From Spartinivicinus marinus (lineage in GTDB: Bacteria; Pseudomonadota; Gammaproteobacteria; Pseudomonadales; Zooshikellaceae), in assembly GCF_026309355.1 (NCBI RefSeq), contig NZ_JAPJZK010000001.1:4422501-4486500 (forward strand): a stretch of DNA of 64,000 nt, read 5' to 3'. The notes beneath the pieces are model-generated. The model ran no database searches, was not told the origin of the DNA, and saw nothing but the letters and a program-made list of their open reading frames with translations. This document shows, piece after piece, positions 9,104 to 18,060 of this stretch (position 1 is the stretch's first letter; every line of letters starts with the position of its first letter). The position numbers and the translations under genes were made by a program.

Positions 9104-10189
9104 ATGATGCGGTTAAGTTCTTCTTTATTGTTGCCTGTATCAATGTTAAGTGTATTGCTGATAACAGCTTGTACAAGCAATCCCCCGATAAAATCAAGTA
9201 TAAAGAAACAAGTTTCATTTAATGCTGTATCGGCCTCTTATGATTATCAGGGGACTGACTATAATAAGCAGTTAGGTGCTTACGCACAGCGTCTTCAGTA
9301 TGCAGGTAAGTGGCAGGAAAATAATAAGAGCTATGACTTGTTTGGCTTTTACAAGCCTAAACAAAAAGAGCTCTCTCTAACAGCAACTAACTGGGCGCAG
9401 CTTAAACAAAGTATTACCAGCGATTTATTACACAAGCCCATTGTTCAAGTACGTTTTCATATTCCCCAAAATATTAAGCAACCGTTGATCAGAGCGTTCA
9501 GGAATCAAAAAGGCCTGTTAACACCAGCCCTAAAATTGAATTCGGCCAACGAAATTATCCCTGATATAGAAAAAACAACACTGCTGCATAATTGGTTTAA
9601 GGAAAAGCAGCAGTTTAGTATGCTTTCCCTAAAAAACACCCTGAAATACCATGTACGTTTTGTTACCAGTGTTGAAAGTCAATGTCCAAACCGAGAGCAA
9701 CAAGGGATGACAAACTGTGTAATGAAAAGCTGGGTGTTATCCAATAACTTGAATTTAGGTGATGATCATAGTCCTTATAACTTGTCATACCTGAATCGAC
9801 TATTGAATGAGCACTTGCCTACAATTGGCTACATGATTATTCCAGACCAACCGTTGGTTGAGTCCCCCGCAGTTGTACATATGAAGTTTGCAGACCACTC
9901 TAAAACCTTAACATCAGCGGCACCTGAGCAGCGAGCAGCAGATATTAGCCCTTATTTTGTTGCCAGCCGTATAGACTTTGTATTAGTTGATTCTGCCAGC
10001 CAGCAATTGGAAGGAAAACTGACTAAGAACAGTGCTTACTGTGAGGCTAAATTACTACAGCTTGAGGCACTGGATGCGCTAAAAAACAGTGTAAAACCCA
10101 CGCTTAAACAGCGCCAACAAATTATGGCATACACTGATAAAGTAGCCAGTGAGTTTTGTAAAAATACCTTAAAACAACTCATTAAATAA
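9104..10189 (+). CDS. Lipoprotein of unknown function
   Basis: A 361-residue precursor with a type-II signal peptide whose lipobox LLITAC puts the lipidated cysteine at residue 23. The mature protein has no transmembrane segment and no family was recognised. Four further cysteines (SQCPN, TNCVM, AYCEA, EFCKN) may form disulphides. The residue after the lipidated Cys is Thr, so transport to the outer membrane is expected. It stands alone, flanked downstream by a dispersed repeat. Confidence 0.75.
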   Translation: MMRLSSSLLLPVSMLSVLLITACTSNPPIKSSIKKQVSFNAVSASYDYQGTDYNKQLGAYAQRLQYAGKWQENNKSYDLFGFYKPKQKELSLTATNWAQLKQSITSDLLHKPIVQVRFHIPQNIKQPLIRAFRNQKGLLTPALKLNSANEIIPDIEKTTLLHNWFKEKQQFSMLSLKNTLKYHVRFVTSVESQCPNREQQGMTNCVMKSWVLSNNLNLGDDHSPYNLSYLNRLLNEHLPTIGYMIIPDQPLVESPAVVHMKFADHSKTLTSAAPEQRAADISPYFVASRIDFVLVDSASQQLEGKLTKNSAYCEAKLLQLEALDALKNSVKPTLKQRQQIMAYTDKVASEFCKNTLKQLIK

Positions 10190-10206
10190 ATGATATACCT
10201 AAAATA

Positions 10207-10333
10207 TATACCCAATGCGTAGGATTTTTAGGTGAGGCCATCAAGTAACGAAGCCTCATGAGCCTATATTAATAGGTGATTGGGGGCGAGGAATGATGAT
10301 AACAAAACCTAAAAATGATTCGCGACGGGTATA
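10207..10333 (+). repeat. Dispersed MITE/ERIC-like element, copy 1 (127 bp)
   Basis: The left end is TATACCC-AATGCG-T-AGGATTTTTAGG and the right end CCTAAAAATGATTCGCGA-CGGGTATA. The outer TATACCC and inner TTTTTAGG are inverted copies of each other. Inside lies the short palindrome AGCCTATATTAATAGGTGA followed by TTGGGG. Related copies are at 28084, 30577, 52219, 52607, 54817 and 58730. It lies after the lipoprotein stop, outside genes. Confidence 0.8.
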
Positions 10334-10684
10334 TAGTGTTTAATGATATTAGTCCTTGGGGTTGAGGTTAATGCCATAAAGATCCTTCAAAGAAATATAA
10401 TAAGTTGAATTTGTGATGCCCGTATAAACTTTTGTTACCTATTGTTTAAATTTATTGAGATTTAGGCAGACTAACAGGTTTGGGGCATCAGCTTATCAAA
10501 GGCTTAATGGGCATTGTAGAGTCAGTCTACAACTGTAAGCAAGATTAATCTGAAAAAAACACTTATATGGGGATACGCTAACCATTTGTCTTATCTATAA
10601 AAGAATAGATGTATACAGAGTTAGGCTGAATTTTAGTATGACACAACTATTTATTTTTATTTTGCATTTTAGGAAATACTGTCC
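10334..10684. other. Intergenic upstream of the FHA gene
   Basis: No open frame or repeat was recognised. An AGGAAA ribosome-binding site precedes the ATG at 10685. Confidence 0.4.
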
Positions 10685-11527
10685 ATGCTGAAACTAGGCT
10701 ATAAACACAGTGCAAAAGGAGCGATATGGTTAGTAGGCAATAAAGTGGTTATTGGTAATGGCGCTACATGTGACTTTATTGTAAAAGACCCTGCAATTGC
10801 GGAAGAGCACGTTAGTATTTTTATCCAAGGTGATCAGGCTACTCTAATCGATTTAACGGGGGGTATTAACACCTATGTTAATAATGAACCCGTATTAAGA
10901 AACCGGGTATTACTTGCTGGTGATACCATTCGAATTGGTTCAACTGAGCTATTAATTTCTGACCCTAAACAAGTAAGAGCACCTGTTCATAACCCAGTCA
11001 AAAAAGTAACTGGCTGGTACCTTAAGCCAGTTAATCACGATCTCACTGAAAACACCATTGCTGTTACTGATCAGCTATTAGTAGGACGTGCCACCGATTG
11101 TGATTTGTGTTTATCTTCTCCTCATATATCTAGACGTCATGCAGAACTGTATCTAGTTGATGGTTTACTTTTTGCGAAAGACCTTATTTCAGCCAACGGC
11201 TCTTATATTAATGATTTGCAGATTACAGAAGGTCGGCTTCGTACTGGTGACTTGATTACCTTTGACCAATACAGCTTTGTGGTGATTGGCCCACCTGAAG
11301 ATCAAAGCAAAACCAGGGTCAGGACAAAGTCACAAACGATGACTAATCAAAATTATCATAAAACCAGTGCGGGCTTTATGCCACTTAATCAGTTGAATAG
11401 TAATTTGCAACAACAAGAATTATTAAATGCAAGTAAGTCTGATAATAGTAGTTTCAAACTCTGGGGGTGGGGAGCTTTACTGCTGGTTTTGCTGACACTA
11501 CTCTGGTGGTTTAATTTAATCAGTTAG
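10685..11527 (+). CDS. Membrane-anchored double FHA-domain protein
   Basis: A 280-residue protein with two forkhead-associated phosphothreonine-binding domains. The first (about 5-95) is degenerate: VVIGNGATCDFIVKDPAIAEEH. The second (about 120-205) has the canonical GRATDCDLCL, SSPHISRRHAEL and SANGSYIND motifs, with the binding Arg, Ser and Asn present. A polar linker follows, then a C-terminal transmembrane helix (about 260-278). The FHA domains would face the cytoplasm and recruit Thr-phosphorylated partners. No Ser/Thr kinase, phosphatase or T6SS gene is adjacent. Confidence 0.88.
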   Translation: MLKLGYKHSAKGAIWLVGNKVVIGNGATCDFIVKDPAIAEEHVSIFIQGDQATLIDLTGGINTYVNNEPVLRNRVLLAGDTIRIGSTELLISDPKQVRAPVHNPVKKVTGWYLKPVNHDLTENTIAVTDQLLVGRATDCDLCLSSPHISRRHAELYLVDGLLFAKDLISANGSYINDLQITEGRLRTGDLITFDQYSFVVIGPPEDQSKTRVRTKSQTMTNQNYHKTSAGFMPLNQLNSNLQQQELLNASKSDNSSFKLWGWGALLLVLLTLLWWFNLIS

Positions 11528-11544
11528 TAATTCATTCACTTTGA

Positions 11545-12276
11545 CTATGTTTGTTTTAGCTGTGATTGTGATTGTAGTTTGTTCTTAATCAAAGTAAGGA
11601 ACAATGCTGACGAAACGCCAGATGAACCAAATAACATACACATCACCATAATCTGATAGCGTACTGCAATTAAGGGGGAAACCCCTGATAATATTTGCCC
11701 TGTCATCATTCCTGGAAGTGAAACCAAGCCAACAGCAAAAAGAGAGTTAGTAATAGGAATTAATGAGGCTTTAAATGCAATAATGCGAGCTTGTTCATAG
11801 GATAAGCCTCTATTCAACTCAGCTTCTATTCTTTCTCCAGCCAGGCTGACACTGTTCATCGCATTGGCAAATAACATACCTGCTAAAGGAATAACATAGT
11901 TCGGCATGTACCAAGGTTGTAGTTCTAAAATAAACTGAGTAATTAGCAATAAAATAATTCCGCCGCCAAATGTAATTGAAATAAAAGAAATTAAATATAA
12001 CGCCTGGCGCGGAACTGACAGAGTACGTAATGCTATCCAACTTGATGCAGCTATCATAATCGTGAGAACGGAGCTAACAAGTAAAGCACTATCACTAGCA
12101 AAAATATAGGTTAAGACATAACCAATGAGTAGTAATTGGGCTAGCATACGACAAATGGCATAAACAGCGTCTTTATAATCTAACTGCCATTTCCAAATAA
12201 TAGCGATAACAACGGCTACTGGAATGAAAGCCAGTGCTAGGTTAGTAAAGGGGATTATTTGTATGGAGTCATTCAT
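11545..12276 (-). CDS. fetB: FetB/YbbM-family ABC transporter permease
   Basis: A 243-residue polytopic protein of the UPF0014/FetB family, with about six or seven hydrophobic helices and the family signature GMLFANAMNSVSLAGERI near residues 130-147. In E. coli FetAB exports iron and helps with oxidative stress. The partner ATPase FetA is not adjacent, so it must be encoded elsewhere or be lost. The gene is convergent with the FHA gene. Confidence 0.82.
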   Translation of the reverse strand: MNDSIQIIPFTNLALAFIPVAVVIAIIWKWQLDYKDAVYAICRMLAQLLLIGYVLTYIFASDSALLVSSVLTIMIAASSWIALRTLSVPRQALYLISFISITFGGGIILLLITQFILELQPWYMPNYVIPLAGMLFANAMNSVSLAGERIEAELNRGLSYEQARIIAFKASLIPITNSLFAVGLVSLPGMMTGQILSGVSPLIAVRYQIMVMCMLFGSSGVSSALFLTLIKNKLQSQSQLKQT

Positions 12277-12328
12277 TAAATGTGTAGACCTAAAAGTGGG
12301 CTATGATTATTACATAAATAGTAGATTT

Positions 12329-12793
12329 TCATTCGATTATTTCGGTAGTGACTTCGGTTTTTACTGAATTGGCAATAAAGCACTTTTCGTGAGACAGGTG
12401 ATGCATTTCCTCCAGCTGTTGTCGGGTAGGCTGGTTACCAAGGAAGGTGATCTGCGGGCGTAGAGTGACTTTAGTCATTGCCATTTTACCATCAGAGTCT
12501 TTTTCTAGAGTACCTGTAGCATTGTCTACATATTCGTGAATAATAAACTTTCGCTGCGCAGCAATAGCTAGAACAAATAACATATGACAGCTTGATAGGG
12601 CTGCTACAAATGCTTCTTCAGGATCAACATTGGTTGCTTCTGAGTAAGGTAGGGGAACAATATGAGGAGAAGAAGAAGCAGGTACCGTAATACCCCCATC
12701 AAATGACCAAGTATGGGCTCGACTGTATTGGTGAGTTAAAAAGTCTTCTTGTTCAGCTTTTTGCCACTTAATGGTTGCCGTGTATTCAGACAT
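12329..12793 (-). CDS. OsmC/Ohr-family peroxiredoxin-like protein
   Basis: A 154-residue cytoplasmic protein of the OsmC/Ohr fold, thiol-dependent peroxidases that reduce organic hydroperoxides. Both conserved cysteines are present in ALSSCHM and HEKCFIANSV. The ATG at 12793 is supported by AAGGA; a TTG lies two codons upstream. It sits in a minus-strand series with the NTF2-like gene and ogt, which could make a small damage-response group. Confidence 0.88.
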   Translation of the reverse strand: MSEYTATIKWQKAEQEDFLTHQYSRAHTWSFDGGITVPASSSPHIVPLPYSEATNVDPEEAFVAALSSCHMLFVLAIAAQRKFIIHEYVDNATGTLEKDSDGKMAMTKVTLRPQITFLGNQPTRQQLEEMHHLSHEKCFIANSVKTEVTTEIIE

Positions 12794-12830
12794 TTGCAAT
12801 TTCCTTTGGAAAAAAATTAAGGTTAAAGTG

Positions 12831-13388
12831 TTAATCGAGGGGCTGGTGTATATACGCTTTTATTACATTTAGTGATTCTATAACAGGCATTTTATTAATA
12901 ATATTTGTAGATTCAGTAAATGGATAATCTAAACTGCTTTGCCATTTGGTGATGGCCGGTAAATCAACTGCCGGAAGTAATACCATCTGCTCAATGGTAA
13001 TAGTCAGTTTGTTGGCGAGACACTTTGATTGATTATTATTTTCCCAGTCATAAAGGCCGCAGCCTATGCGAATATTTTGGTTAACCTTTTCCGTCATGAG
13101 TACTAGCCATTGGCATGATAAACTGGATTGGGTAGCTTGGACTGAATCAAGTAGACAATAGGTATAAACATTTTCGAAAGACTGGTTGAAATTAGTTACC
13201 AATGTATCTGTAATACCTGTTAGACCAACGGTGGTAGCCGGAAAATTAATATTAGCTGTTTTATTTTTTATTTCCAGAATGGCATCATCAGAAAAAGCAC
13301 TTTTCATTAATTCTGGTTTGTTGTTATCTTTCGCCAGTATATAGGTGCGTATTATATTTTCAAAATGGCTATCAACTGAACTATTCAT
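12831..13388 (-). CDS. Probable SnoaL/NTF2-like protein
   Basis: A 185-residue protein with the layout of the NTF2-like fold: an N-terminal helix (ENIIRTYILAKDNNKPELMKSAF), then SDDAILEI and a following set of strands including CQWLVLMTEKV. NTF2-like proteins are small-molecule enzymes or binders, and the exact role cannot be told. The family call rests on overall pattern only. It lies between ogt and the OsmC gene on the same strand with short gaps, so it may be co-transcribed. Confidence 0.55.
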   Translation of the reverse strand: MNSSVDSHFENIIRTYILAKDNNKPELMKSAFSDDAILEIKNKTANINFPATTVGLTGITDTLVTNFNQSFENVYTYCLLDSVQATQSSLSCQWLVLMTEKVNQNIRIGCGLYDWENNNQSKCLANKLTITIEQMVLLPAVDLPAITKWQSSLDYPFTESTNIINKMPVIESLNVIKAYIHQPLD

Positions 13389-13438
13389 ACTCTATTTATA
13401 TTTTTAAAGTTAAAAGTGGTTGGTTAATGTAACTAGCT

Positions 13439-13942
13439 TTATTGCTGCTCTATATGTAGTAGCTTTTGCTTGGCTTCTAAACCACCTGCATAGCCAACCA
13501 GTTTGCCATTGTTGCCAATAATACGGTGGCAAGGGATAAAAATAGAAATGGCATTAGCGCCATTTGCGTTGGCAACCGCTCGAGTAGCTCTTTTATTGCC
13601 TATTTTTTCTGCAAGTTGAAGGTAACTGGTGGTGGAGCCAAAGGGAATTTCTGTCAATGCCTGCCAGACAGTTTTTTGAAAAGGGGTGCCCACCATCAAT
13701 AAAGGAATAGCAAAGGTATTTCTTTCCGCATTAAAATATTCTGTCAGCTGTTGTCTGGCTGCTTGAAGAATATCACTATCTTCTTCAACAAAAATTGCGT
13801 TAAGTCTTTTCGTCAGCCTGTTATCAACCGTAGTTCTTGCTTCTCTATATTGCCAGTCACACAAGCAAAGTTGACCATTATATTCACCTAAGATTAATTT
13901 CCCACAGGGTGAATGATAATATTGAATATTTATTTTATTCAT
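13439..13942 (-). CDS. ogt: Methylated-DNA-[protein]-cysteine S-methyltransferase
   Basis: A 167-residue suicide DNA-repair protein that removes alkyl groups from O6-alkylguanine. The acceptor Cys138 is in the invariant IPCHRII motif, followed by GNNGKLVGYAGGLEAKQ. The N-terminal half is the usual short RNase-H-like domain, and there is no Ada or AlkA fusion. A decayed cytidine deaminase gene ends seven bases upstream on the same strand, so ogt was probably the second gene of a two-gene unit. Confidence 0.95.
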   Translation of the reverse strand: MNKINIQYYHSPCGKLILGEYNGQLCLCDWQYREARTTVDNRLTKRLNAIFVEEDSDILQAARQQLTEYFNAERNTFAIPLLMVGTPFQKTVWQALTEIPFGSTTSYLQLAEKIGNKRATRAVANANGANAISIFIPCHRIIGNNGKLVGYAGGLEAKQKLLHIEQQ

Positions 13943-13948
13943 GAGTTG

Positions 13949-14335
13949 TTACAGTGTTTCTCCATTAACGATGGACCAATGATAAGGTTGCAACTCTCTA
14001 ATTGCTTTAAAAATAAGCTGGTTTTGTGGATTACTAATGGCAACCTGCACGTCACCACTCCAGTGGACAAGTCGTTCCTGACAAAGTATACAAAAACTGA
14101 GGATTAGGACGTTGTCCTGTTCTGTCTCCCGACAAACGCAGAGTGAGTGATTACTTTGTTGGGTTTATGAGCTTCCAGAATAGATCCCACTTCCATACAT
14201 AAAGCAAGTGAATCATTTTTAGTTTCAGGTTCTAGTCAAAATTTTACCTGATTGCGTTCTAATTGCTACAGCTCCACCAAACCCGGCAGGGTAATGTTGC
14301 TCTGCCGCAAGGAATAATTGTTCTTCAATATTCAC
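13949..14335 (-). pseudogene. cdd: Cytidine deaminase-like gene, broken by two compensating frameshifts
   Basis: Minus-strand reading from GTG 14335 (AAGGGCGG before it) gives MNIEEQLFLAAEQHYPAGF and then GGAVAIRTQSGKILT, ending at a TGA. The next frame continues with PETKNDSLALCMEVGSILEA and HKPNKVITHS. The first frame then resumes with LCVCRETEQDNVLILS, CQERLVHWSGDVQVAIS and QPYHWSIVNGETL, stop at 13949-13951. Together they make one cytidine/blasticidin-type deaminase with the CxE zinc motif; the second motif, normally PCxxC, reads FCILC. The second shift is explained by loss of one unit of a TCAC repeat (ATCACTCACTCTGC). No intact copy is in the window. Confidence 0.85.
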
Positions 14336-14760
14336 GCTACCGCCCTTGGAATAACCAAAAACTTAGGGTTTTGTTATTGAGGTATTAATCTGAGAATGCT
14401 CAGACGTTGCTCTACAAAATGACATATATAAATTCGCTATCATCTTGTATTTTTTAAATGTGATTAAGTTAACAGTATGTGGGCTTGTCGTAAAGCTGAA
14501 GAAGGCAAGATAGATCATGTTTCAGCGCTAAACCCCTTATTGTAGTTGTGTTAAGTATTTGCTTATAACAGTAGCTCAAAATGTGATCTATTTATCTCTA
14601 TTGGTGTGTTCGTCATCAACTGAGCTGATTTACATAATTTAGCAAAATCAATACTCTTGAAGGAGTAACAAAGAGTAGAACTTATTTTGGTTTTTAATCA
14701 AGAGGTTAACAATAAATAAGCAGTGTTTAGTAAGAAAATTTTAAAGGGATAAGCAGTATC
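14336..14760. other. Intergenic between the deaminase pseudogene and the subtilase
   Basis: AT-rich. AAAGGGATAAGC near 14742 supplies the ribosome-binding site of the peptidase. No further gene or repeat was seen. Confidence 0.4.
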
Positions 14761-15756
14761 ATGGTGAAGCATTTATTAATTTTTTCATTACTTATAAATA
14801 TATTGTATTTTAATTCTCTGGCGAATGCAGATACTTATTCAGGAAAGGGGATTACTGTAGCGGTAATTGATTCTGGAATCAATAGTACTCATCCACAGCT
14901 TCGTCATGTTACCCGTCATTATTGTTTTTCAGAAAACTGGGACAAAGAAAATAATTATAAAAAAGCCAGTTGCCAAAATAATTATCATGGTAGTAATAAC
15001 CCTGCAGATCATGGAACCCATGTTGCTGGCATCATAGCAGCTAAACCACTGAGTGGTGGTGCGCCAACTGGTGTTGCTCCTCAAGCTGATATTGTTAATT
15101 TGAGGGTGCTGCATCAAGCGAATAATGGGTCTAACTTTGATATTGCAGCAGCGCTTAAAGCGATAGATAGTAATCCCGAATTACAAGACGTTAAAATTAT
15201 TAATATGAGCTTGGGTAGTCGCTCGTTTTCCAGTTGGTCTTGTGTGCCTCCAACAGGACCTGCGCGTGAGATAAAAAAGTATATTAATAAGCTCACTCAA
15301 AAAGGTATTATTGTGGTAGCGGCTTCGGGAAATGAAGGGTTTAGTGTATTTAAGGATTTTCCTGCTTGTTTAGACAATGTTATTGCTGTAGGTGCTTATA
15401 AAGAGAATATGGAAAATAAAGAAACCATTGCTGAGCAACAACGGTTTGCTCATACAGAAGTGCTTGCACCAGGTTATAATATTATTTCTACAAATGAAAA
15501 TTTTGATCTAATGGATAAAGACAGCTTGTCAAAAATTGATTCAGGCACTTCCATGGCTACTCCCGCGGTAGCGGGTTGTATTGCGCTTATGGCTGAAAAA
15601 AACCCGTATATTAACACCGAAAAAGTTAAAAATATTTTTAATACGACGTTTCAAAAGAAATTACAAAAAAACACTAAAAAGAAACAAGCTGCTGTTTTAG
15701 ATTGTATTGCCGTATTGAACAACACACCTACCGCTAAACTAGTATCACAAAAGTAA
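14761..15756 (+). CDS. Secreted subtilisin-like (S8) serine protease
   Basis: A 331-residue precursor with a Sec signal peptide (residues about 1-23, ending SLANA). The catalytic triad is visible: Asp37 in VAVIDSGIN, His84 in HGTHVAGI and Ser in SGTSMATPAVAG near residue 264, plus the oxyanion Asn in AASGNEG. The catalytic domain starts right after the signal, so no inhibitor-I9 propeptide is present, which is unusual for exported subtilases. The C-terminal tail is Lys-rich. The stop lies four bases from the convergent Usp gene. Confidence 0.93.
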   Translation: MVKHLLIFSLLINILYFNSLANADTYSGKGITVAVIDSGINSTHPQLRHVTRHYCFSENWDKENNYKKASCQNNYHGSNNPADHGTHVAGIIAAKPLSGGAPTGVAPQADIVNLRVLHQANNGSNFDIAAALKAIDSNPELQDVKIINMSLGSRSFSSWSCVPPTGPAREIKKYINKLTQKGIIVVAASGNEGFSVFKDFPACLDNVIAVGAYKENMENKETIAEQQRFAHTEVLAPGYNIISTNENFDLMDKDSLSKIDSGTSMATPAVAGCIALMAEKNPYINTEKVKNIFNTTFQKKLQKNTKKKQAAVLDCIAVLNNTPTAKLVSQK

Positions 15757-15760
15757 CGCG

Positions 15761-16663
15761 TTATTTTATAATAATGACATCGCAATCACCTTGTTTGATA
15801 AATCGCTCAGCCAGCTGCCCATGCATTGCATGGGTCCAGTGGTTTTGAGGTAGCCAACCTATAATAAGTAAGTCGACAATTTGCTGTTGTAATCGCTGTT
15901 TGATGACATAATCAGGTTCTCCTTGTATACAGGTAATGGCAAATGTATCTGTGGGCAGGGAACTTAGCAGTTGGTGAACTTGCTGATCAAAGTAAGTTTG
16001 TCGTTGTTTAACTTCATTTTGATGAGGTTGGGTAAGATCTGTGTCAACCAGCCATTCGGCGACTAAAGGCGTTACTGCATGAAATAACTCAAGCTTGATG
16101 GTTAAACAGTTAGCCAACCAACTGCTGGTGGCTATTATTTTGTGAGTTAATGTTTCGTGCTGAGTATCATGTGACTCGTTGCTAACACAAACTAACCCTC
16201 GTCGACTTGGTGTTGACTGGGTGATAAACCATATGGATGTATTGGCCTCTTTAGCTAATTGAAGGGTGTTTAAAGCCATTAAGTGTTGTGTAAAAGAGAG
16301 AGTCGGATGGAGGTCTTTGAAAATCATGGATATCTGTTTATCTAGGCAGACCTGATTTAGTTGATGTACACCTTCTATGCCGAGAAAAATCCCACAGTAA
16401 TGATGAGTTTTATTTATATTTAATCGGCTACAAATCTGTTCAATCTGCTGTCTTAATTCTGCTTCAACTTGCTTATTATTGGGGAGCTGGTAGTTTGGTA
16501 AGGGTAAGTACTTAAGCGGCTTAGGAGTTATCACAGCATAATAAACGTCTTCTGCAAGTAAGGCTGCTGTCGTTATTGCTTTATTTAAAAAAGTGGGAGA
16601 AAAAAATGGCCAATCCAATAGCACCAAACCAAAAGACGAATGTAGTGTATTGAGAAAATTCAT
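15761..16663 (-). CDS. Tandem universal-stress-protein (UspA-like) protein
   Basis: A 300-residue protein that fits two UspA domains in series. The last 40 residues, LIIGWLPQNHWTHAMHGQLA through CDVIIIK, match the end of the UspA fold (strand 4, helix and final DVIxxK strand). The N-terminal half has diverged and begins GLVLLDWPF. It is cytoplasmic and probably stress-induced. The classic ATP-binding GxxGxxxxxxxxG(S/T) signature is not intact, so nucleotide binding is doubtful. Confidence 0.65.
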   Translation of the reverse strand: MNFLNTLHSSFGLVLLDWPFFSPTFLNKAITTAALLAEDVYYAVITPKPLKYLPLPNYQLPNNKQVEAELRQQIEQICSRLNINKTHHYCGIFLGIEGVHQLNQVCLDKQISMIFKDLHPTLSFTQHLMALNTLQLAKEANTSIWFITQSTPSRRGLVCVSNESHDTQHETLTHKIIATSSWLANCLTIKLELFHAVTPLVAEWLVDTDLTQPHQNEVKQRQTYFDQQVHQLLSSLPTDTFAITCIQGEPDYVIKQRLQQQIVDLLIIGWLPQNHWTHAMHGQLAERFIKQGDCDVIIIK

Positions 16664-16850
16664 TGGTTAACCGCTGTTTTATAATGATTATCTAAACAAG
16701 TATTTATTATTATGGCATAAAAAAATAGTGATTTGATTCACGGTTTGGTTGTTTGGTAACCGTTTTTAATCGGTTCAGTTTTTTTTATTGCAAAAAGTCA
16801 TTATATACTCCTCTCGGACGATTTATTCGTGCAATGGAGAGTTTGGCTTA

Positions 16851-17825
16851 ATGAAAAAAATGAATTTAATTACAGTGGGTATTGTTCTAAGTCTGGCTTC
16901 TTATACAGCAGTCGCCGAAGAGCAAGTTAAGCCCCACGCGTATGTTGCTCCTTCGGTGGGCAAATACTTTTTTAATAATGACCGTGGCCTTGAGGATGAC
17001 TCAATTTACAGTCTGGACTTTGGTTATCAGTTTAATGAACGTACTGCCCTTCAATTAGGGGTAGGTGGTTTAAAAACTGAAGACCCTGGTTTGGATAACG
17101 AAGTTGATGGTCAGTGGTATCACCTAGATGGCCTTTACTTTTTCAACCCAACAGGTAAATGGAAGCCTTATCTATTAGCCAGCGCGGCTCACATGAGGCT
17201 AGACCCAAATACCTCTGGTGTTGATGAGGAAACACTACTAGGCGTAGGCGTCGGTATTGAGCGTGAGTTAACAGATCGATTGGCGCTAAGAACCGATGTG
17301 CGTGGTTACCATAGTCTTGATGAAGATGATAACGATGCAGCTTGGATGTTCTCACTCAAATATGCTTTGGGTGATACTAAAACCAGCAAGCCGCGTAAAG
17401 TAACGCCAGCACCTACACCAGTAGCAGAGCCGAAGACGATTTATGTCGATAAGCCTGTTAGTGTGAGGCTTAATGTTGAGTTTGACTTTGATAAGTCTGA
17501 GGTTAAGCCTGAGTATTACGGCGAGCTGGAAAAAGCAGCTCAGTTCTTACGCAAATACTCTAACGTGCATGTCACTATTGAAGGGCATACTGACTCAGTT
17601 GGTAATGACACCTATAACTTAATGTTGTCTCAATCTCGTGCTGATGCAGTACGTGAAGCGCTGATTGAACAATATCAGGTTGATGGTAATCGCTTGACCT
17701 CTATTGGTAAGGGGGAAGCTGAACCTATTGCTGATAACGGAACACCTCTGGGCCGTAAGCAAAATCGTCGGGTTGTTGCTACCATTGAAGCGGTTGACCG
17801 TGTACAAAAAGTAGTTTCTGAGTAA
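16851..17825 (+). CDS. OmpA-family outer-membrane porin with peptidoglycan-binding domain
   Basis: A 324-residue precursor. The ATG at 16851 is chosen because it starts a clean signal peptide (MKKMNLITVGIVLSLASYTAVA) and has GGAGAG before it; an upstream open stretch from 16788 adds non-signal residues. The N-terminal half is an eight-stranded beta-barrel (alternating strands, YSLDFGYQFNERTALQLGVG). A Pro-rich hinge lies near 185-205. The C-terminal OmpA domain carries NVEFDFDKSEV, IEGHTDSVG and LSQSRADAV, with the Asp and Arg residues that bind diaminopimelate. It links the outer membrane to the wall. Confidence 0.93.
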   Translation: MKKMNLITVGIVLSLASYTAVAEEQVKPHAYVAPSVGKYFFNNDRGLEDDSIYSLDFGYQFNERTALQLGVGGLKTEDPGLDNEVDGQWYHLDGLYFFNPTGKWKPYLLASAAHMRLDPNTSGVDEETLLGVGVGIERELTDRLALRTDVRGYHSLDEDDNDAAWMFSLKYALGDTKTSKPRKVTPAPTPVAEPKTIYVDKPVSVRLNVEFDFDKSEVKPEYYGELEKAAQFLRKYSNVHVTIEGHTDSVGNDTYNLMLSQSRADAVREALIEQYQVDGNRLTSIGKGEAEPIADNGTPLGRKQNRRVVATIEAVDRVQKVVSE

Positions 17826-17832
17826 TAACCTA

Positions 17833-17873
17833 AAGCTGAGTTGGTAGCAGGTGATAGGCCTGTTTACCAGCTT
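17833..17873 (+). terminator. Imperfect hairpin after the ompA-like gene
   Basis: AAGCTG (17833-17838), TGGTA and AGG pair with CCT, TACCA and CAGCTT (to 17873). No T tract follows, so it may be a stabilising or weak terminator structure. Confidence 0.35.
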
Positions 17874-18060
17874 CTGCTGATGTTGCTTGTTTCATGCTAA
17901 TTTAAAGACGTAAAGGGATAGTTATTCTACTAAGCGACAGCCTGCTTAATGACTCTTTGTAAAACCAGTTTGTTTATTAAAAGCGCTTGTTGATTAAAGA
18001 AAAAAGCCCCAAGGTCGATATTGGTGACATGGCTATTTTCTATTGACGACAGGGCGAACG

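Noticed and set aside
13913-14107. Plus-strand open stretch over the deaminase region
   Set aside because: It is the antisense of a recognisable minus-strand deaminase relic and has no ribosome-binding site or family.
16788-16850. Longer N-terminus of the OmpA-like protein
   Set aside because: The added residues are not signal-like, whereas ATG 16851 has a GGAGAG site and a clean signal peptide.
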